This document shows, one piece after another, positions 9,501 to 18,226 of a DNA stretch of 41,829 nucleotides. The notes below the pieces were generated by a model. That model did no database searches. It had not been told where the DNA came from and worked only from the letters and a program-made list of their open reading frames with translations. Position numbers and translations under genes: made by a program. The number at the start of each line of letters is the position of its first letter. Within the stretch, counting starts at the first letter, position 1. Source of the DNA: Pseudomonadota bacterium (GTDB lineage Bacteria; Pseudomonadota; Gammaproteobacteria; Burkholderiales; Burkholderiaceae_C); the NCBI GenBank assembly GCA_022566735.1, contig JADFIG010000031.1, forward strand, positions 1 through 41,829, read 5' to 3'.

Positions 9501-11201
9501 TCACATCTTCTCGGGGGCGCTCACGCCCAGCAGGGCCAGGCCGCTGCGCAGCACCTGGGCGGTGGCCGTCAGCAGCGCCATGCGGGCACGTCCGAGTTCG
9601 ACATCATCCACCAGGAATCGTTCCGCGGCGTAGTAGCTGTGGAAGGCGCTGGCCAGGTCGCGCAGGTAAAACGCCACGTCGTGCGGGGCCAGGCCCGCGG
9701 CGGCATTGCGCAGCATGTCGGGGTATTCGGCCAGGCGGGTCATGAGGGCCAGCTCGGTCGGCGCATCCAGGCGGGCCAGGTCGGCCTGACCCAGGGCGTC
9801 GAGCTGGCCGCCCTTGTCGGCGTACTGCGCGCGCACCGAGTGGATGCGGGCATGGGCGTACTGGACGTAGAACACGGGGTTCTCGTCGTTTTGCTGCAGG
9901 GCCAGGTCGACGTCGAAGACGAACTCGGTGTCGGCCTTGCGGCTGATCAGGAAGAAGCGAACGGCGTCCTTGCTGGTCCACTCGATGAGGTCGCGCAGGG
10001 TGACGTAGCTGCCGGCGCGCTTGGAGATCTTGACCTCCTCGCCGTTCTTCATCACGGTGACCATCTTGTGCAGCACGTAGTCGGGCCAGCCCTGGGGGAT
10101 GCCGACCCCCGCGGCCTGCAGGCCGGCGCGCACGCGGGCGATGGTGCCGTGGTGGTCGGAGCCCTGGATGTTGACGCACTGCTCGAAGCCGCGCTCCCAC
10201 TTGGCGATGTGGTAGGCCACGTCCGGCACGAAGTAGGTGTAGCCGCCGTCGGTCTTGCGCATGACGCGGTCCTTGTCGTCGCCGTAGTCGGTGGAACGCA
10301 ACCACAGGGCGCCGCCTTCTTCGAAGGTCTTGCCGGCATCGACCAGCTTCTGGACGGTGCGCTCGACGCGGCCGTCGGTGTAGAGGCTCGACTCCAGGTA
10401 GTAGTTGTCGAAGCGCACGCCGAAGGCCCGGAGGTCCAGGTCCTGCTCGTGGCGCAGGTAGGCCACGGCGAACTGGCGAATGCCTTCGAGGTCCTCGGGG
10501 TCGCCGGAGGCGGTGAACTCGCGGTCGTCGGCCTTCACCGTCTTCTTCGCGAGGAAGTCGGCGGCAATGTCGGCGATGTAGTCGCCGTTGTAGGCCGACT
10601 CGGGCCAGTGCTCGTCACCGGGCTGGAGGCCCTTGATGCGCGCGTGCGTCGACCAGGCCAGGGTGCTGATCTGCACGCCGGCGTCGTTGTAATAGAACTC
10701 GCGGGTGACCTGCTGGCCCTGCGTCTCGAACAGGTTGCACAGGGCATCGCCCAGCGCGCCCTGGCGGCCGTGGCCGACGTGCAGCGGGCCGGTGGGGTTG
10801 GCGGAGACGAACTCGACCAGCACTTTCTTGCCCGTCGGGTGCTGCCAGCCGAAGCGGTCTGCGGCCTGCATCACCTCGGCGACGATGCCCTGCTTGGCGG
10901 CGGGCTGGAGGCGCAGGTTGATGAAGCCGGGCCCGGCGATCTCGATGGGCAGTTGCACCCATTGCTGGACGGCCGGCTGGGCTTCGAGGGCCGCCACCAG
11001 GGCGGTGGCCAGCTCGCGCGGGTTCTTCTTGAGCGGCTTGGCCAGCTGCATGGCAGCGGTCACGGCCAGGTCACCGTGGGCGGCCTGCTTGGGCGCTTCG
11101 AACACAGGCGCGGGCAGGGTGCCGGCAGCGGCGGCTTCGGGGGCCACCTGGCGCAGGGCGTCGCCCAGGGCAGAGAGAAGGTCACGCTTGGCTTGGATCA
11201 T
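9501..11201 (-). CDS. argS: Arginyl-tRNA synthetase
   Basis: Class I aminoacyl-tRNA synthetase charging tRNA-Arg. The 566-residue product (E. coli 577) has the N-terminal Add-1 domain, the HIGH-type motif in [17 protein letters not shown], the KMSKS-type loop as [15 protein letters not shown], and the C-terminal anticodon-binding DALR domain ([30 protein letters not shown]). The start at 11201 ([12 protein letters not shown]) fits the family; the frame continues upstream without meaning. It is divergent from the protein kinase gene across 148 bp and heads the argS-SPOR-dsbA run. Confidence 0.97.
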   Translation of the reverse strand: MIQAKRDLLSALGDALRQVAPEAAAAGTLPAPVFEAPKQAAHGDLAVTAAMQLAKPLKKNPRELATALVAALEAQPAVQQWVQLPIEIAGPGFINLRLQPAAKQGIVAEVMQAADRFGWQHPTGKKVLVEFVSANPTGPLHVGHGRQGALGDALCNLFETQGQQVTREFYYNDAGVQISTLAWSTHARIKGLQPGDEHWPESAYNGDYIADIAADFLAKKTVKADDREFTASGDPEDLEGIRQFAVAYLRHEQDLDLRAFGVRFDNYYLESSLYTDGRVERTVQKLVDAGKTFEEGGALWLRSTDYGDDKDRVMRKTDGGYTYFVPDVAYHIAKWERGFEQCVNIQGSDHHGTIARVRAGLQAAGVGIPQGWPDYVLHKMVTVMKNGEEVKISKRAGSYVTLRDLIEWTSKDAVRFFLISRKADTEFVFDVDLALQQNDENPVFYVQYAHARIHSVRAQYADKGGQLDALGQADLARLDAPTELALMTRLAEYPDMLRNAAAGLAPHDVAFYLRDLASAFHSYYAAERFLVDDVELGRARMALLTATAQVLRSGLALLGVSAPEKM

Positions 11202-11349
11202 GGGCGGGATTCTACGAGGCGCCGCCCCCTGGGCACCAGGGTGGCGCCGGATCCACCACAAGTGCACAGAATTGCCTGCGGCGCGGCGGCCTTTTTGCCC
11301 GCTCAAAGCCGGCGCGACGTGACAAGATGCACACCATGGACAGCATCAG

Positions 11350-12672
11350 ATGAGCATGGACGTCAGCACGATCGGCAAGTACCGGATCCTCCAACGCTTG
11401 GGCGAAGGCGCCACCAGCGAGGTTTTCCTGTGCCGGGACGACTTCCATGATCGCGACGTCGCCATCAAGCGCGTGCGCGCCAGCGTGCTGGGCGATGCCG
11501 TGGACGGCCCGGTCTACGCGCGCTTCTTTGCCGCCGAGGCCGCCCTGGTGGGCCGCCTGCAACACCCCAACGTCGTGCAGATCTACGACGCGGTGGCCGA
11601 TCCGACCACACCCTACGTGGTGATGGAGTACGTGCCGGGCACCACGCTGCGCAGCTTCTGCCGCACGGACCAGCTCCTGCCGCTGGAGCTGATCGTGGAA
11701 ATCGGCTTCAAGTGCGCGATGGCGCTGGGCTACGTCTACCGACAGGGCCTCATCCACCGGGACGTCAAGCCCGCCAACATCCTGGCGCTGACCAACGCGC
11801 AAGGCATGGTCACCGACGTCAAGATCAGCGACTTCGGCAGCGTGCTCAACCTCGCCGCCGATGCCACCCAGGTGCACAAGGTCGGCTCGCTGGCCTACAT
11901 GGCCCCCGAGCAGCTCGACGGCCAGGTGCTCGACAGCCGCGCCGACATGTACGCGCTGGGCGCGGTGCTCTACCACCTGGTGGCGGGCCGCCCGCCTTTC
12001 GATGCGCCCTCGCAGGCGGCGCTGATGAACCTGATCTACAACGAGGTGCCGACGCCCCTGTCGATGCTGCGCTCCGGGGTGAGTGCGGCGGTGGATGGCG
12101 TCATCCTCAAGGCCCTGGCCAAGAACCCGGCCGACCGCTACCCCAACTGGGATGCCTTCGCCCAGGCGCTGTCGGGGCTGATCTCGGGGCACCAGGTGCC
12201 GCGCGGCCACCTGCAGGGCGTGGCCGACTCGGAGCGCTTCAACCTGTTGCGCGCGCTCGATTTCTTCTCGCAGTTCGGCGACGTCGAGCTGTGGGAGGTG
12301 GTGCACCGCGCCCGCTGGCAGCGCTTCGCCTTCGGCCACGCGCTCTACCGCCGCGGCGAGGAGGGTCGCAGCTTCCACATCATTGCCCAGGGCAGCGTGG
12401 AGGTCTACCGCAACAGCAAGCGCGTGGCGCTGCTGGGGGCCGGCACCTCGGTGGGCGAGATGGCTTACCTGGCGCCCAGCCCGGAGCTGCGCAAGCACAG
12501 CACCGATGTGGTGGTGACCGAGCCGGCCACCACGATCTCGTTCACGCCGGAGGCCATGCAGCAGCTCAGCCCGGCTTGCCGGCACCTGTTCGACGAGGCC
12601 TTCATCCGCGTGCTGGTGCGACGCCTGCACGCCGCCCACGAGGCCCTGGCGCACCCGCGCCGCATCATGTGA
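11350..12672 (+). CDS. Serine/threonine protein kinase with C-terminal cyclic-nucleotide-binding-type domain
   Basis: A 440-residue soluble Hanks-type kinase. All catalytic elements are visible: glycine loop GEGATSEV (18-25), VAIK lysine K40, helix-C glutamate E63, HRDVKPAN (136-143), DFG (161-163) and APE (185-187). The C-terminal part (about 300-425) looks like a cyclic-nucleotide-binding beta barrel (FGHALYRRGEEGRSFHIIAQ, GSVEVYRNSKRVALLG, GTSVGEMAYLAP). The phosphate-binding cassette is only partly conserved: GEMA is present, but the usual Arg pair is not evident. No membrane helix or PASTA domain is seen. Inference: a kinase controlled by a ligand bound to, or a degenerate form of, the CNB domain. 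No phosphatase gene is adjacent. Confidence 0.9.
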   Translation: MSMDVSTIGKYRILQRLGEGATSEVFLCRDDFHDRDVAIKRVRASVLGDAVDGPVYARFFAAEAALVGRLQHPNVVQIYDAVADPTTPYVVMEYVPGTTLRSFCRTDQLLPLELIVEIGFKCAMALGYVYRQGLIHRDVKPANILALTNAQGMVTDVKISDFGSVLNLAADATQVHKVGSLAYMAPEQLDGQVLDSRADMYALGAVLYHLVAGRPPFDAPSQAALMNLIYNEVPTPLSMLRSGVSAAVDGVILKALAKNPADRYPNWDAFAQALSGLISGHQVPRGHLQGVADSERFNLLRALDFFSQFGDVELWEVVHRARWQRFAFGHALYRRGEEGRSFHIIAQGSVEVYRNSKRVALLGAGTSVGEMAYLAPSPELRKHSTDVVVTEPATTISFTPEAMQQLSPACRHLFDEAFIRVLVRRLHAAHEALAHPRRIM

Positions 12673-12795
12673 CGGGTGCTTGCAAAGAGTCTGACGCCGG
12701 TCATCCGCACCGATCCGTTGCGCGTTAAAGTGGGCGCCGGTCACACCTTCCGTGACCTGTGCCCCACCGACCCCAACCCCATCTAGGAGTTCGAC

Positions 12796-13074
12796 ATGCG
12801 CGCACTGATCGCCACCGCCACCCTGGCCCTGATGGCCACCCTGGCCCACGCCGACCCCGCCTGCGAGGCCAAGGCCGTGGACAAGAACGGCAAGGCCCTG
12901 GCTGGCGCCGCCAAGGCCAGCTTCATCAAGAAGTGTGAAAAGGGCAGCGCCACCGACGGCGCAGCGGCCGCCTGCGCCACCAAGGCCGTGGACAAGAACG
13001 GCAAGGCCCTGGCCGGCGCCGCCAAGAACAGCTTCATGAAGAAGTGCGAGAAGGACGCGGCCGCGGCGCACTGA
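12796..13074 (+). CDS. PsiF-repeat-like small periplasmic protein with two tandem repeats
   Basis: A 92-residue secreted protein. A signal peptide (about 1-20, LIATATLALMATLAHA) is followed by two near-identical units with the pattern C-x3-A-V-x-K-N-G-K-A-L-x-G-A-A-K-x-S-F-x-K-K-C. This resembles the PsiF repeat (two Cys flanking L-x-G-x-A and F-x-x-x-C), a family named from a phosphate-starvation-inducible E. coli gene whose function is unknown. A strong ribosome binding site AGGAG lies at 12785-12789. The two Cys per unit could form a disulfide in the periplasm. The family assignment is by pattern only. Confidence 0.75.
   Translation: MRALIATATLALMATLAHADPACEAKAVDKNGKALAGAAKASFIKKCEKGSATDGAAAACATKAVDKNGKALAGAAKNSFMKKCEKDAAAAH
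12862..13053 (+). repeat. Internal tandem duplication in the PsiF-like gene
   Basis: Two 81-bp units (12862-12942 and 12973-13053) repeat with a 111-bp period. They are almost identical in DNA over the part encoding KAVDKNGKALAGAAK, including shared codon choice, so the duplication is recent or kept homogeneous by conversion. The 30-bp linker encodes GSATDGAAAA. Confidence 0.9.
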
Positions 13075-13110
13075 GCCCCGACCGCCTTCCGCTGGGCCCC
13101 CAGGGGCTCA
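13072..13110. repeat. Inverted repeat spanning both convergent stop codons
   Basis: TGAGCCCC (13072-13079) and GGGGCTCA (13103-13110) form an 8-bp inverted repeat with a 23-nt loop. The stop of the PsiF-like gene and the stop of the DUF2214 gene are the outer bases of its arms. There is no T-run, so it is at best a weak bidirectional terminator or mRNA-end hairpin. Confidence 0.5.
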
Positions 13111-13563
13111 GCGCGTGCCCACCCCGCGCGACAGCAGCACGGCCGCCAGCGGGATCAGCACCAGCAGGTGCGCCTCCACCAGGATGTAGCGACGCACGCT
13201 GCGCACCTCGGCGGCATCGGGCAAGGCCCCGGTGGCCACCAACTGCTTGCGCCAGCGCAGGAACGCGAAGGTCGGCTTCAGCGAGATCAGCCCGATCAGC
13301 GCGAACAGCCCCACCTTGGCATGCAGCAACGGCTGGTGCCAGTACCAGTCCATCCCCTTCATGCCCCAGCCGGTGCGTGCCAGGCCCGTGGCCAGCACGG
13401 CGATGGCCGCGCCCAGGTAGATCAGGTCCAGGCGCGCCAGCCGGTGCACCGCCGCGGCATTGAGCCACTCGGAGCGGCACAGCGCGGCCTCGCTCGTCAG
13501 GAAGACGATGAGGCTGAAGATGGCGACGAGGTGGGCGTAGGCCAGCAGGGCTTCTTGCAGCAT
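13108..13563 (-). CDS. DUF2214 family membrane protein
   Basis: A 151-residue integral membrane protein with four predicted helices (about 4-25 AYAHLVAIFSLIVFLTSEAAL; 46-64 LIYLGAAIAVLATGL; 82-100 HAKVGLFALIGLISL; 126-145 LLVLIPLAAVLLSRG). The pattern YAHLVAIF, TSEAALCR and GWGMKGMDWYWHQPLLHAK matches my memory of DUF2214 proteins, of unknown function. The start used is ATG 13563; a TTG at 13581 would extend it into the lysR stop. It lies 7 nt downstream of the LysR gene on the same strand and is probably co-transcribed with it. Confidence 0.75.
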   Translation of the reverse strand: MLQEALLAYAHLVAIFSLIVFLTSEAALCRSEWLNAAAVHRLARLDLIYLGAAIAVLATGLARTGWGMKGMDWYWHQPLLHAKVGLFALIGLISLKPTFAFLRWRKQLVATGALPDAAEVRSVRRYILVEAHLLVLIPLAAVLLSRGVGTR

Positions 13564-13570
13564 GGGGCCA

Positions 13571-14506
13571 TCATGCCTCAAAGGCCGCCGCGGCCGGGCC
13601 CTTGTGCTGCCAGTAGGCCGGATCCCCGTAGGTGGCCTTGATGAAATCGATCCACAGGCTCAGGCGCAGGGGCAGGTGCTTGCGTTGCGCGAACACGGCG
13701 TAGATGCCGTTGGGCGGCGCGGCGAATTCGTCCAGCACGCTGACCAGGCGGCCGGCGCGCACATCGGCTTCGACCTCCCACCAAGAGCGCCACGCCAGCC
13801 CCAACCCTTCCAGACACCAGGCATGCAGCACCTGACCGTCGGAGCAATCCAGCCGCGGCAGGGGCCGCACATGGGTCACCTGGCCGTCGATGGTGAAGGC
13901 CCAGCCACGTGCCTGGCCGGCCTCCGAGCTCAGGGCCAGGCATTCGTGGCGGACGATGTCGCCTGGGAGGGCCGGCACGCCGCAGCGCGCCAGGTAGCTC
14001 GGACTGGCCACGCACAGGCGGCGGTTGTCGGCCAGGCGCACGCTGATGAGGCTGGAGTCGGGCAGGTCGCCCACGCGCACGCCGCAGTCGAAGCCCTCGT
14101 TGACGAGGTCGACCATGCGGTCCGAGAGGTTGAGCGACAGCGACACCTCCGGGTGCTGGGCCACGAAGCGCGGCACCAGGGGCGCGACGTGCCGCCGCCC
14201 GAAACCCGCCGGCGCGGTGATGCGCAGGTGGCCGCTGGCCTTCAGCCCCCCCGCGCTGACGCTGGCTTCGGCACTGGCCAGGTCGGACAGCAGGCGCTGG
14301 GCATCTTCCAGGAAGGCCGTGCCCTCGTGCGTGAGGGTGATGCGCCGGGTGGTGCGCACCAGCAGCTTGACGCCCAGGCGCTCTTCCAGCGCGTCGATGC
14401 GCCGCCCCACGACGGCAGGCGCCACGCCCTCGGCACCCGCCGCGGCGGTCAGGCTGCCGCGCACGGCCACCGCGACGAATGATTCGATCTGCTTGAGTCG
14501 GTCCAT
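13571..14506 (-). CDS. LysR-family transcriptional regulator, divergent from glcB
   Basis: A 311-residue LysR-type protein. The N-terminal winged helix-turn-helix (about 1-60) reads MDRLKQIESFVAVAVRGSLT, ALEERLGVKLLVRTTRRITL. The C-terminal substrate-binding domain (about 90-295) includes LRITAPAGFGRRHVAP and NLSDRMVDLVNEGFDCGVRVG, a subgroup pattern common in Burkholderiales. The start at 14506 aligns with the family; the upstream in-frame stretch is not LysR-like. It is transcribed divergently from malate synthase G across 276 bp holding an AT-rich inverted repeat, so glcB is its likely target. The co-inducer is unknown; glyoxylate or glycolate would be a guess from context. Confidence 0.9.
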   Translation of the reverse strand: MDRLKQIESFVAVAVRGSLTAAAGAEGVAPAVVGRRIDALEERLGVKLLVRTTRRITLTHEGTAFLEDAQRLLSDLASAEASVSAGGLKASGHLRITAPAGFGRRHVAPLVPRFVAQHPEVSLSLNLSDRMVDLVNEGFDCGVRVGDLPDSSLISVRLADNRRLCVASPSYLARCGVPALPGDIVRHECLALSSEAGQARGWAFTIDGQVTHVRPLPRLDCSDGQVLHAWCLEGLGLAWRSWWEVEADVRAGRLVSVLDEFAAPPNGIYAVFAQRKHLPLRLSLWIDFIKATYGDPAYWQHKGPAAAAFEA

Positions 14507-14656
14507 GGTCTCCCAGACATGGCAGGCACGCGCAGGGACATCGCCGCGCGCGATGTCCGATCGGCCCATGTTGGTCAGGCGTGCGGAAAAAAACAATCCG
14601 GGTGCGACCCACCCCATGAACGGGGCTGGGCCCGCCCCGATTTTTGCTTAAAAGTC

Positions 14657-14685
14657 ATTAATCATTGAATTTTTCGGAGATTAAT
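14657..14685. promoter_or_regulatory. Candidate LysR operator / glcB promoter region
   Basis: ATTAATC (14657-14663) and GATTAAT (14679-14685) form a 7-bp inverted repeat with a 15-bp gap, inside the only AT-rich patch of the LysR-glcB divergent region (14641-14710). LysR proteins typically bind dyads of this kind. A weak plus-strand promoter may overlap it (TTAATC at 14681-14686, 17-bp spacer, TAAACT at 14704-14709). Confidence 0.45.
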
Positions 14686-14782
14686 CTACAGATAAGTATC
14701 GAATAAACTGCGCGCATGGCCGCAACGCCCCGTTGTCGGCGCCCCGTTTCACCTGTTGTTTGTCGCCCCCAAAGAGGTTTCC

Positions 14783-16981
14783 ATGACCGCACGCACCCAC
14801 GTCCACGGCCTGCAAGTGGCCACCGAGCTGTTCCGTTTCATCGAAGACAAGGTGCTGCCTGGCACCGGCGTGGACAGTGCGAAGTTCTGGGCCGGTTTCG
14901 ACCAGATCGTTGCCGACCTGGCTCCCAGGAACGCCGCCCTGCTGGCCGAGCGTGACCGCATCCAGACCGAGATGGACGCCTGGCACGCCGCCCACCCCGG
15001 CCCGATCCAGGACATGGCCGCCTACAAGGCCCACCTGGAAAAGATCGGCTACCTAGTCCCCGTGCCGGCGGACACCCAGATCACCACGAGCAACGTGGAC
15101 GACGAGCTGGCCGTGATGGCCGGCCCGCAGCTGGTGGTGCCCATCCTGAACGCCCGCTACGCCCTGAACGCCGCCAACGCCCGCTGGGGCAGCCTGTACG
15201 ACGCCCTGTATGGCACCGATGCCATCAGCGAAGAAGGCGGCGCCGAAAAGGGCAAGGGCTACAACCCGGCGCGTGGCGCCAAGGTGATCGCCTGGGCCCG
15301 CAAGCTGCTGGACCAGGCCACCCCGCTGGCCGGTGCCTCGCACACCGAAGCCGCCGGCTACCGCGTCGAAGGCGGCAAGCTGGTCGTGGCCCTGGGCAAT
15401 GGCTCGACCACCGGTCTGGCCAACCCGGCCCAGTTCGTGGGCTACCAGGGTGATGCCGCCGCGCCCAAGAGCGTGCTGCTGGTCAACAACGGCCTGCACC
15501 TGGACATCCAGATCAACCGCAGCACCCCGATCGGCCAGTCTGACGCCGCCGGCGTGTCGGACGTGGTGCTGGAATCGGCCGTGTCCACCATCATGGACCT
15601 GGAAGACTCCGTGGCCGCCGTGGACGCCGAGGACAAGGTCCTGGGCTACAGCAACTGGCTGGGCATCCAGCTGGGCACGCTGGCCGAGAGCGTCGAGAAG
15701 AACGGCAAGACCTTCACCCGCACGCTCAACACCGACCGCGTCTACACCGGCGCCAACGGCGGCGAGGTCAAGCTGCATGGCCGCTCGCTGATGTTCGTGC
15801 GCAATGTGGGCCACCTGATGACCAACCCGGCCATCCTGTGGGGTGCAGACTCGGAAGGCCAGGGCCGCGAGATCCCCGAAGGCATCATGGACGCCGTCAT
15901 CACCACTGCCATCTCCCTGCACGACCTGCAGCGCCATGGCCGTGACGGCATCACCAACTCGCGCAAGGGCTCGATCTACATCGTCAAGCCCAAGATGCAC
16001 GGCCCGGCCGAAGCCGCCTTCGCCGCCGAACTGTTCGGCCGCGTCGAGCAGCTGCTGGGCCTGCCTGACAGCACCGTCAAGCTGGGCATCATGGACGAAG
16101 AGCGCCGCACCAGCGCCAACCTGAAGGCCTGCATCGCCGCCGCCAAGAGCCGCGTGGCCTTCATCAACACCGGCTTCCTGGACCGCACCGGCGACGAAAT
16201 GCACACCGCCATGCTGGCCGGCCCGATGATGCGCAAGGGCGACATCAAGGGCAGCGCATGGATTGCCGCCTACGAGCGCCGCAACGTGCTGATCGGCCTG
16301 GAATGCGGCCTGAGCGGCAAGGCCCAGATCGGCAAGGGCATGTGGGCCATGCCCGACCTGATGGCCGGCATGCTGGAGCAGAAGATCGCCCACCCCAAGG
16401 CCGGCGCCAACACCGCCTGGGTGCCCTCGCCCACCGGCGCCACCCTGCACGCCACCCACTACCACCAGGTGAACGTGGCCCAGGTGCAGGCCGAGATCGC
16501 CGCGCTGAAGGAAGACCCGCAGGCCCTGCTGGACAAGCTGCTGACCATCCCCGTGGCCGAGCAGGCCAACTGGTCCGACGCCGAGAAGCAGCAGGAGCTG
16601 GACAACAACATCCAGGGCATCCTGGGCTATGTGGTGCGCTGGATCGACCAGGGCGTGGGCTGCTCCAAGGTGCCCGACATCCATGACATCGGCCTGATGG
16701 AAGACCGCGCCACCCTGCGGATCTCCAGCCAGCACGTGGCCAACTGGCTGCACCATGGTGTGGTGAGCGAGGCCCAGGTGCGTGAGACTTTCACCCGCAT
16801 GGCCGCCGTGGTGGACAAGCAGAACGCCGGTGACGCCCTGTACCAGTCGCTGGTGGCCCACCCCGACGGTGCCGCCTTCCAGGCCGCACTGGACCTGGTC
16901 TTCAAGGGCAAGGAACAGCCTTCGGGCTACACCGAGCCGCTGCTGCACGCCTGGCGTCTGAAGAAGAAGGCGCAGGGCTGA
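14783..16981 (+). CDS. glcB: Malate synthase G
   Basis: Condenses glyoxylate with acetyl-CoA to malate in the cytoplasm (glyoxylate and glycolate metabolism). The 732-residue length matches isoform G (about 720) rather than isoform A (about 530). Family blocks include [87 protein letters not shown] and [18 protein letters not shown]; the acidic and Arg residues in them include those that bind Mg and glyoxylate. AGAGG at 14773-14777 supports ATG 14783. No partner genes (glcDEF, isocitrate lyase) are adjacent. The gene is closed by a strong terminator and is probably controlled by the divergent LysR. Confidence 0.97.
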   Translation: MTARTHVHGLQVATELFRFIEDKVLPGTGVDSAKFWAGFDQIVADLAPRNAALLAERDRIQTEMDAWHAAHPGPIQDMAAYKAHLEKIGYLVPVPADTQITTSNVDDELAVMAGPQLVVPILNARYALNAANARWGSLYDALYGTDAISEEGGAEKGKGYNPARGAKVIAWARKLLDQATPLAGASHTEAAGYRVEGGKLVVALGNGSTTGLANPAQFVGYQGDAAAPKSVLLVNNGLHLDIQINRSTPIGQSDAAGVSDVVLESAVSTIMDLEDSVAAVDAEDKVLGYSNWLGIQLGTLAESVEKNGKTFTRTLNTDRVYTGANGGEVKLHGRSLMFVRNVGHLMTNPAILWGADSEGQGREIPEGIMDAVITTAISLHDLQRHGRDGITNSRKGSIYIVKPKMHGPAEAAFAAELFGRVEQLLGLPDSTVKLGIMDEERRTSANLKACIAAAKSRVAFINTGFLDRTGDEMHTAMLAGPMMRKGDIKGSAWIAAYERRNVLIGLECGLSGKAQIGKGMWAMPDLMAGMLEQKIAHPKAGANTAWVPSPTGATLHATHYHQVNVAQVQAEIAALKEDPQALLDKLLTIPVAEQANWSDAEKQQELDNNIQGILGYVVRWIDQGVGCSKVPDIHDIGLMEDRATLRISSQHVANWLHHGVVSEAQVRETFTRMAAVVDKQNAGDALYQSLVAHPDGAAFQAALDLVFKGKEQPSGYTEPLLHAWRLKKKAQG

Positions 16982-17008
16982 TCACCACCACAGCGCTCCC
17001 GCGTTGCA

Positions 17009-17034
17009 ACGGCACCCCGCGGGGTGCCGTTTTT
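17009..17034 (+). terminator. Rho-independent terminator after glcB
   Basis: ACGGCACCCC-GC-GGGGTGCCGT forms a near-perfect GC-rich stem and is followed by a run of T (17030-17034). It lies 28 nt after the glcB stop. Confidence 0.9.
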
Positions 17035-17152
17035 CATGCCCTGGCCAACAAGGTGCATGCTCACCCCGCCCAGATGCGGCTACAGTGCCCCGCTGGGCGG
17101 GCCATCCGGCCGCCCTGTGTGTTCCCATCCCAAAGAAGCAGGGAGTTTGTCC

Positions 17153-17839
17153 ATGAAGTTCCAGTCCCTCCAATCCCGCGTGCTGGCTCTGGCCGCCGCC
17201 GGCCTGCCGCTGTTGATGAGCGGCTGCGCCACCGAGTCGTCGCAAGCCGTCGCCGTGACGCAAACCCAGGTGTCGTCCAAGGCCTACACCGGCGCGCGCT
17301 CGCCCATCGCCGTGGGCAAGTTCGACAACCGCTCCAGCTACCTGCGTGGCGTGTTCTCCGATGGCGTGGACCGCCTCGGCAGCCAGGCCAAGACCATCCT
17401 GATCACCCACCTGCAGCAGACCAACCGCTTCAACGTGCTTGACCGCGACAACATGGCGGAGATCAAGCAGGAAGCCGCCTTGCAAGGTGCCACCCAGAAG
17501 CTCAAGGGCGCCGATCACGTGGTCACCGGCGACGTGACCGAGTTCGGCCGCAAGGAAGTGGGTGACCACCAGCTCTTCGGCCTGCTGGGTCGTGGCAAGA
17601 CCCAGGTGGCCTATGCCAAGGTGGCACTGAACATCGTCAACATCCGCACCTCCGAGGTCGTGTACTCGGTGCAAGGCGCGGGTGAATACGCCCTCTCCAA
17701 CCGCGAGATCATCGGCTTCGGCGGCACCGCCAGCTACGACTCGACGCTCAACGGCAAGGTGCTGGACCTGGCCATCCGCGAGGCAGTGGAGCGCCTGGGC
17801 GAAGCCATCGACTCCGGCGCCTTCAAGCCCGCGCAGTGA
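17153..17839 (+). CDS. CsgG-family outer-membrane-associated lipoprotein
   Basis: A 228-residue lipoprotein. The signal peptide ends in the lipobox LLMSGC (acylated Cys near residue 24). The CsgG-like domain (about 40-225) has the family signature of IAVGKFDNRSSY, LITHLQQTNRFNVLDRDNM, KGADHVVTGDVTEFGRK and VALNIVNIRTSEVVYSVQG. True CsgG is the curli secretion pore; this shorter form, without curli genes nearby, is a different branch. It is first in a three-lipoprotein operon with the DUF4810 and DUF799 genes, an order I recall from Neisseria (the GNA1162 region). GGGAG at 17141-17145 supports the start. Confidence 0.88.
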   Translation: MKFQSLQSRVLALAAAGLPLLMSGCATESSQAVAVTQTQVSSKAYTGARSPIAVGKFDNRSSYLRGVFSDGVDRLGSQAKTILITHLQQTNRFNVLDRDNMAEIKQEAALQGATQKLKGADHVVTGDVTEFGRKEVGDHQLFGLLGRGKTQVAYAKVALNIVNIRTSEVVYSVQGAGEYALSNREIIGFGGTASYDSTLNGKVLDLAIREAVERLGEAIDSGAFKPAQ

Positions 17840-17853
17840 GGGAGTCCCGCGCC

Positions 17854-18225
17854 ATGACATCCAGCCCCCTCACGCGGCTGGCGGCAGGCCTGTGCCTGTT
17901 CGCCGCCATCGGCCTGTCCGGCTGCGCCGGCCCCAAGCCCCTGTACGAATGGAGTGGCTACCAGCCTCAGGTCTACGCCCACCTCAAGGGCCAGGGCAAG
18001 GGCCCTGAAGAGCAGATCCTGGCGATGGAAGAAGGCGTGCAGAAGGCCGCAGCCAAGGGCGCCAAGCTGCCGCCCGGCTACCACGCCCACCTCGGCCTGC
18101 TCTACCTGAATGTCGGTCGCACCGACCAGGCCGTGGCCGCCTGGAACCAGGAAAAAGCGCAGTTCCCGGAGTCGACAAAGTACATCGACTTCCTGCTCAA
18201 CAACATGAATAAGAACGGTGGCTGA
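17854..18225 (+). CDS. DUF4810 small lipoprotein
   Basis: A 123-residue lipoprotein: signal peptide with lipobox GLSGC (Cys near residue 24), then a conserved YEWSGYQPQVYAHLKG segment and a TPR-like helical pair (GYHAHLGLLYLNVGRTDQAV, AAWNQEKAQFPES). This is the DUF4810 pattern as I recall it. It starts 14 nt after the CsgG-like stop. AGGGAG lies upstream of ATG 17854; a GTG at 17836 is a less likely start. Together with its neighbours it probably forms an envelope complex of unknown function. Confidence 0.82.
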   Translation: MTSSPLTRLAAGLCLFAAIGLSGCAGPKPLYEWSGYQPQVYAHLKGQGKGPEEQILAMEEGVQKAAAKGAKLPPGYHAHLGLLYLNVGRTDQAVAAWNQEKAQFPESTKYIDFLLNNMNKNGG

Positions 18226-18226
18226 G

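Noticed and set aside
11212..13071. A 619-codon minus-strand frame across the kinase and PsiF-like genes
   Set aside because: Shadow of the plus-strand genes, with repetitive low-complexity translation and no ribosome binding site.
15053..16948. A 631-codon open frame antisense to glcB
   Set aside because: It is Gly/His/Val-rich nonsense caused by codon bias; glcB on the other strand is unambiguous.
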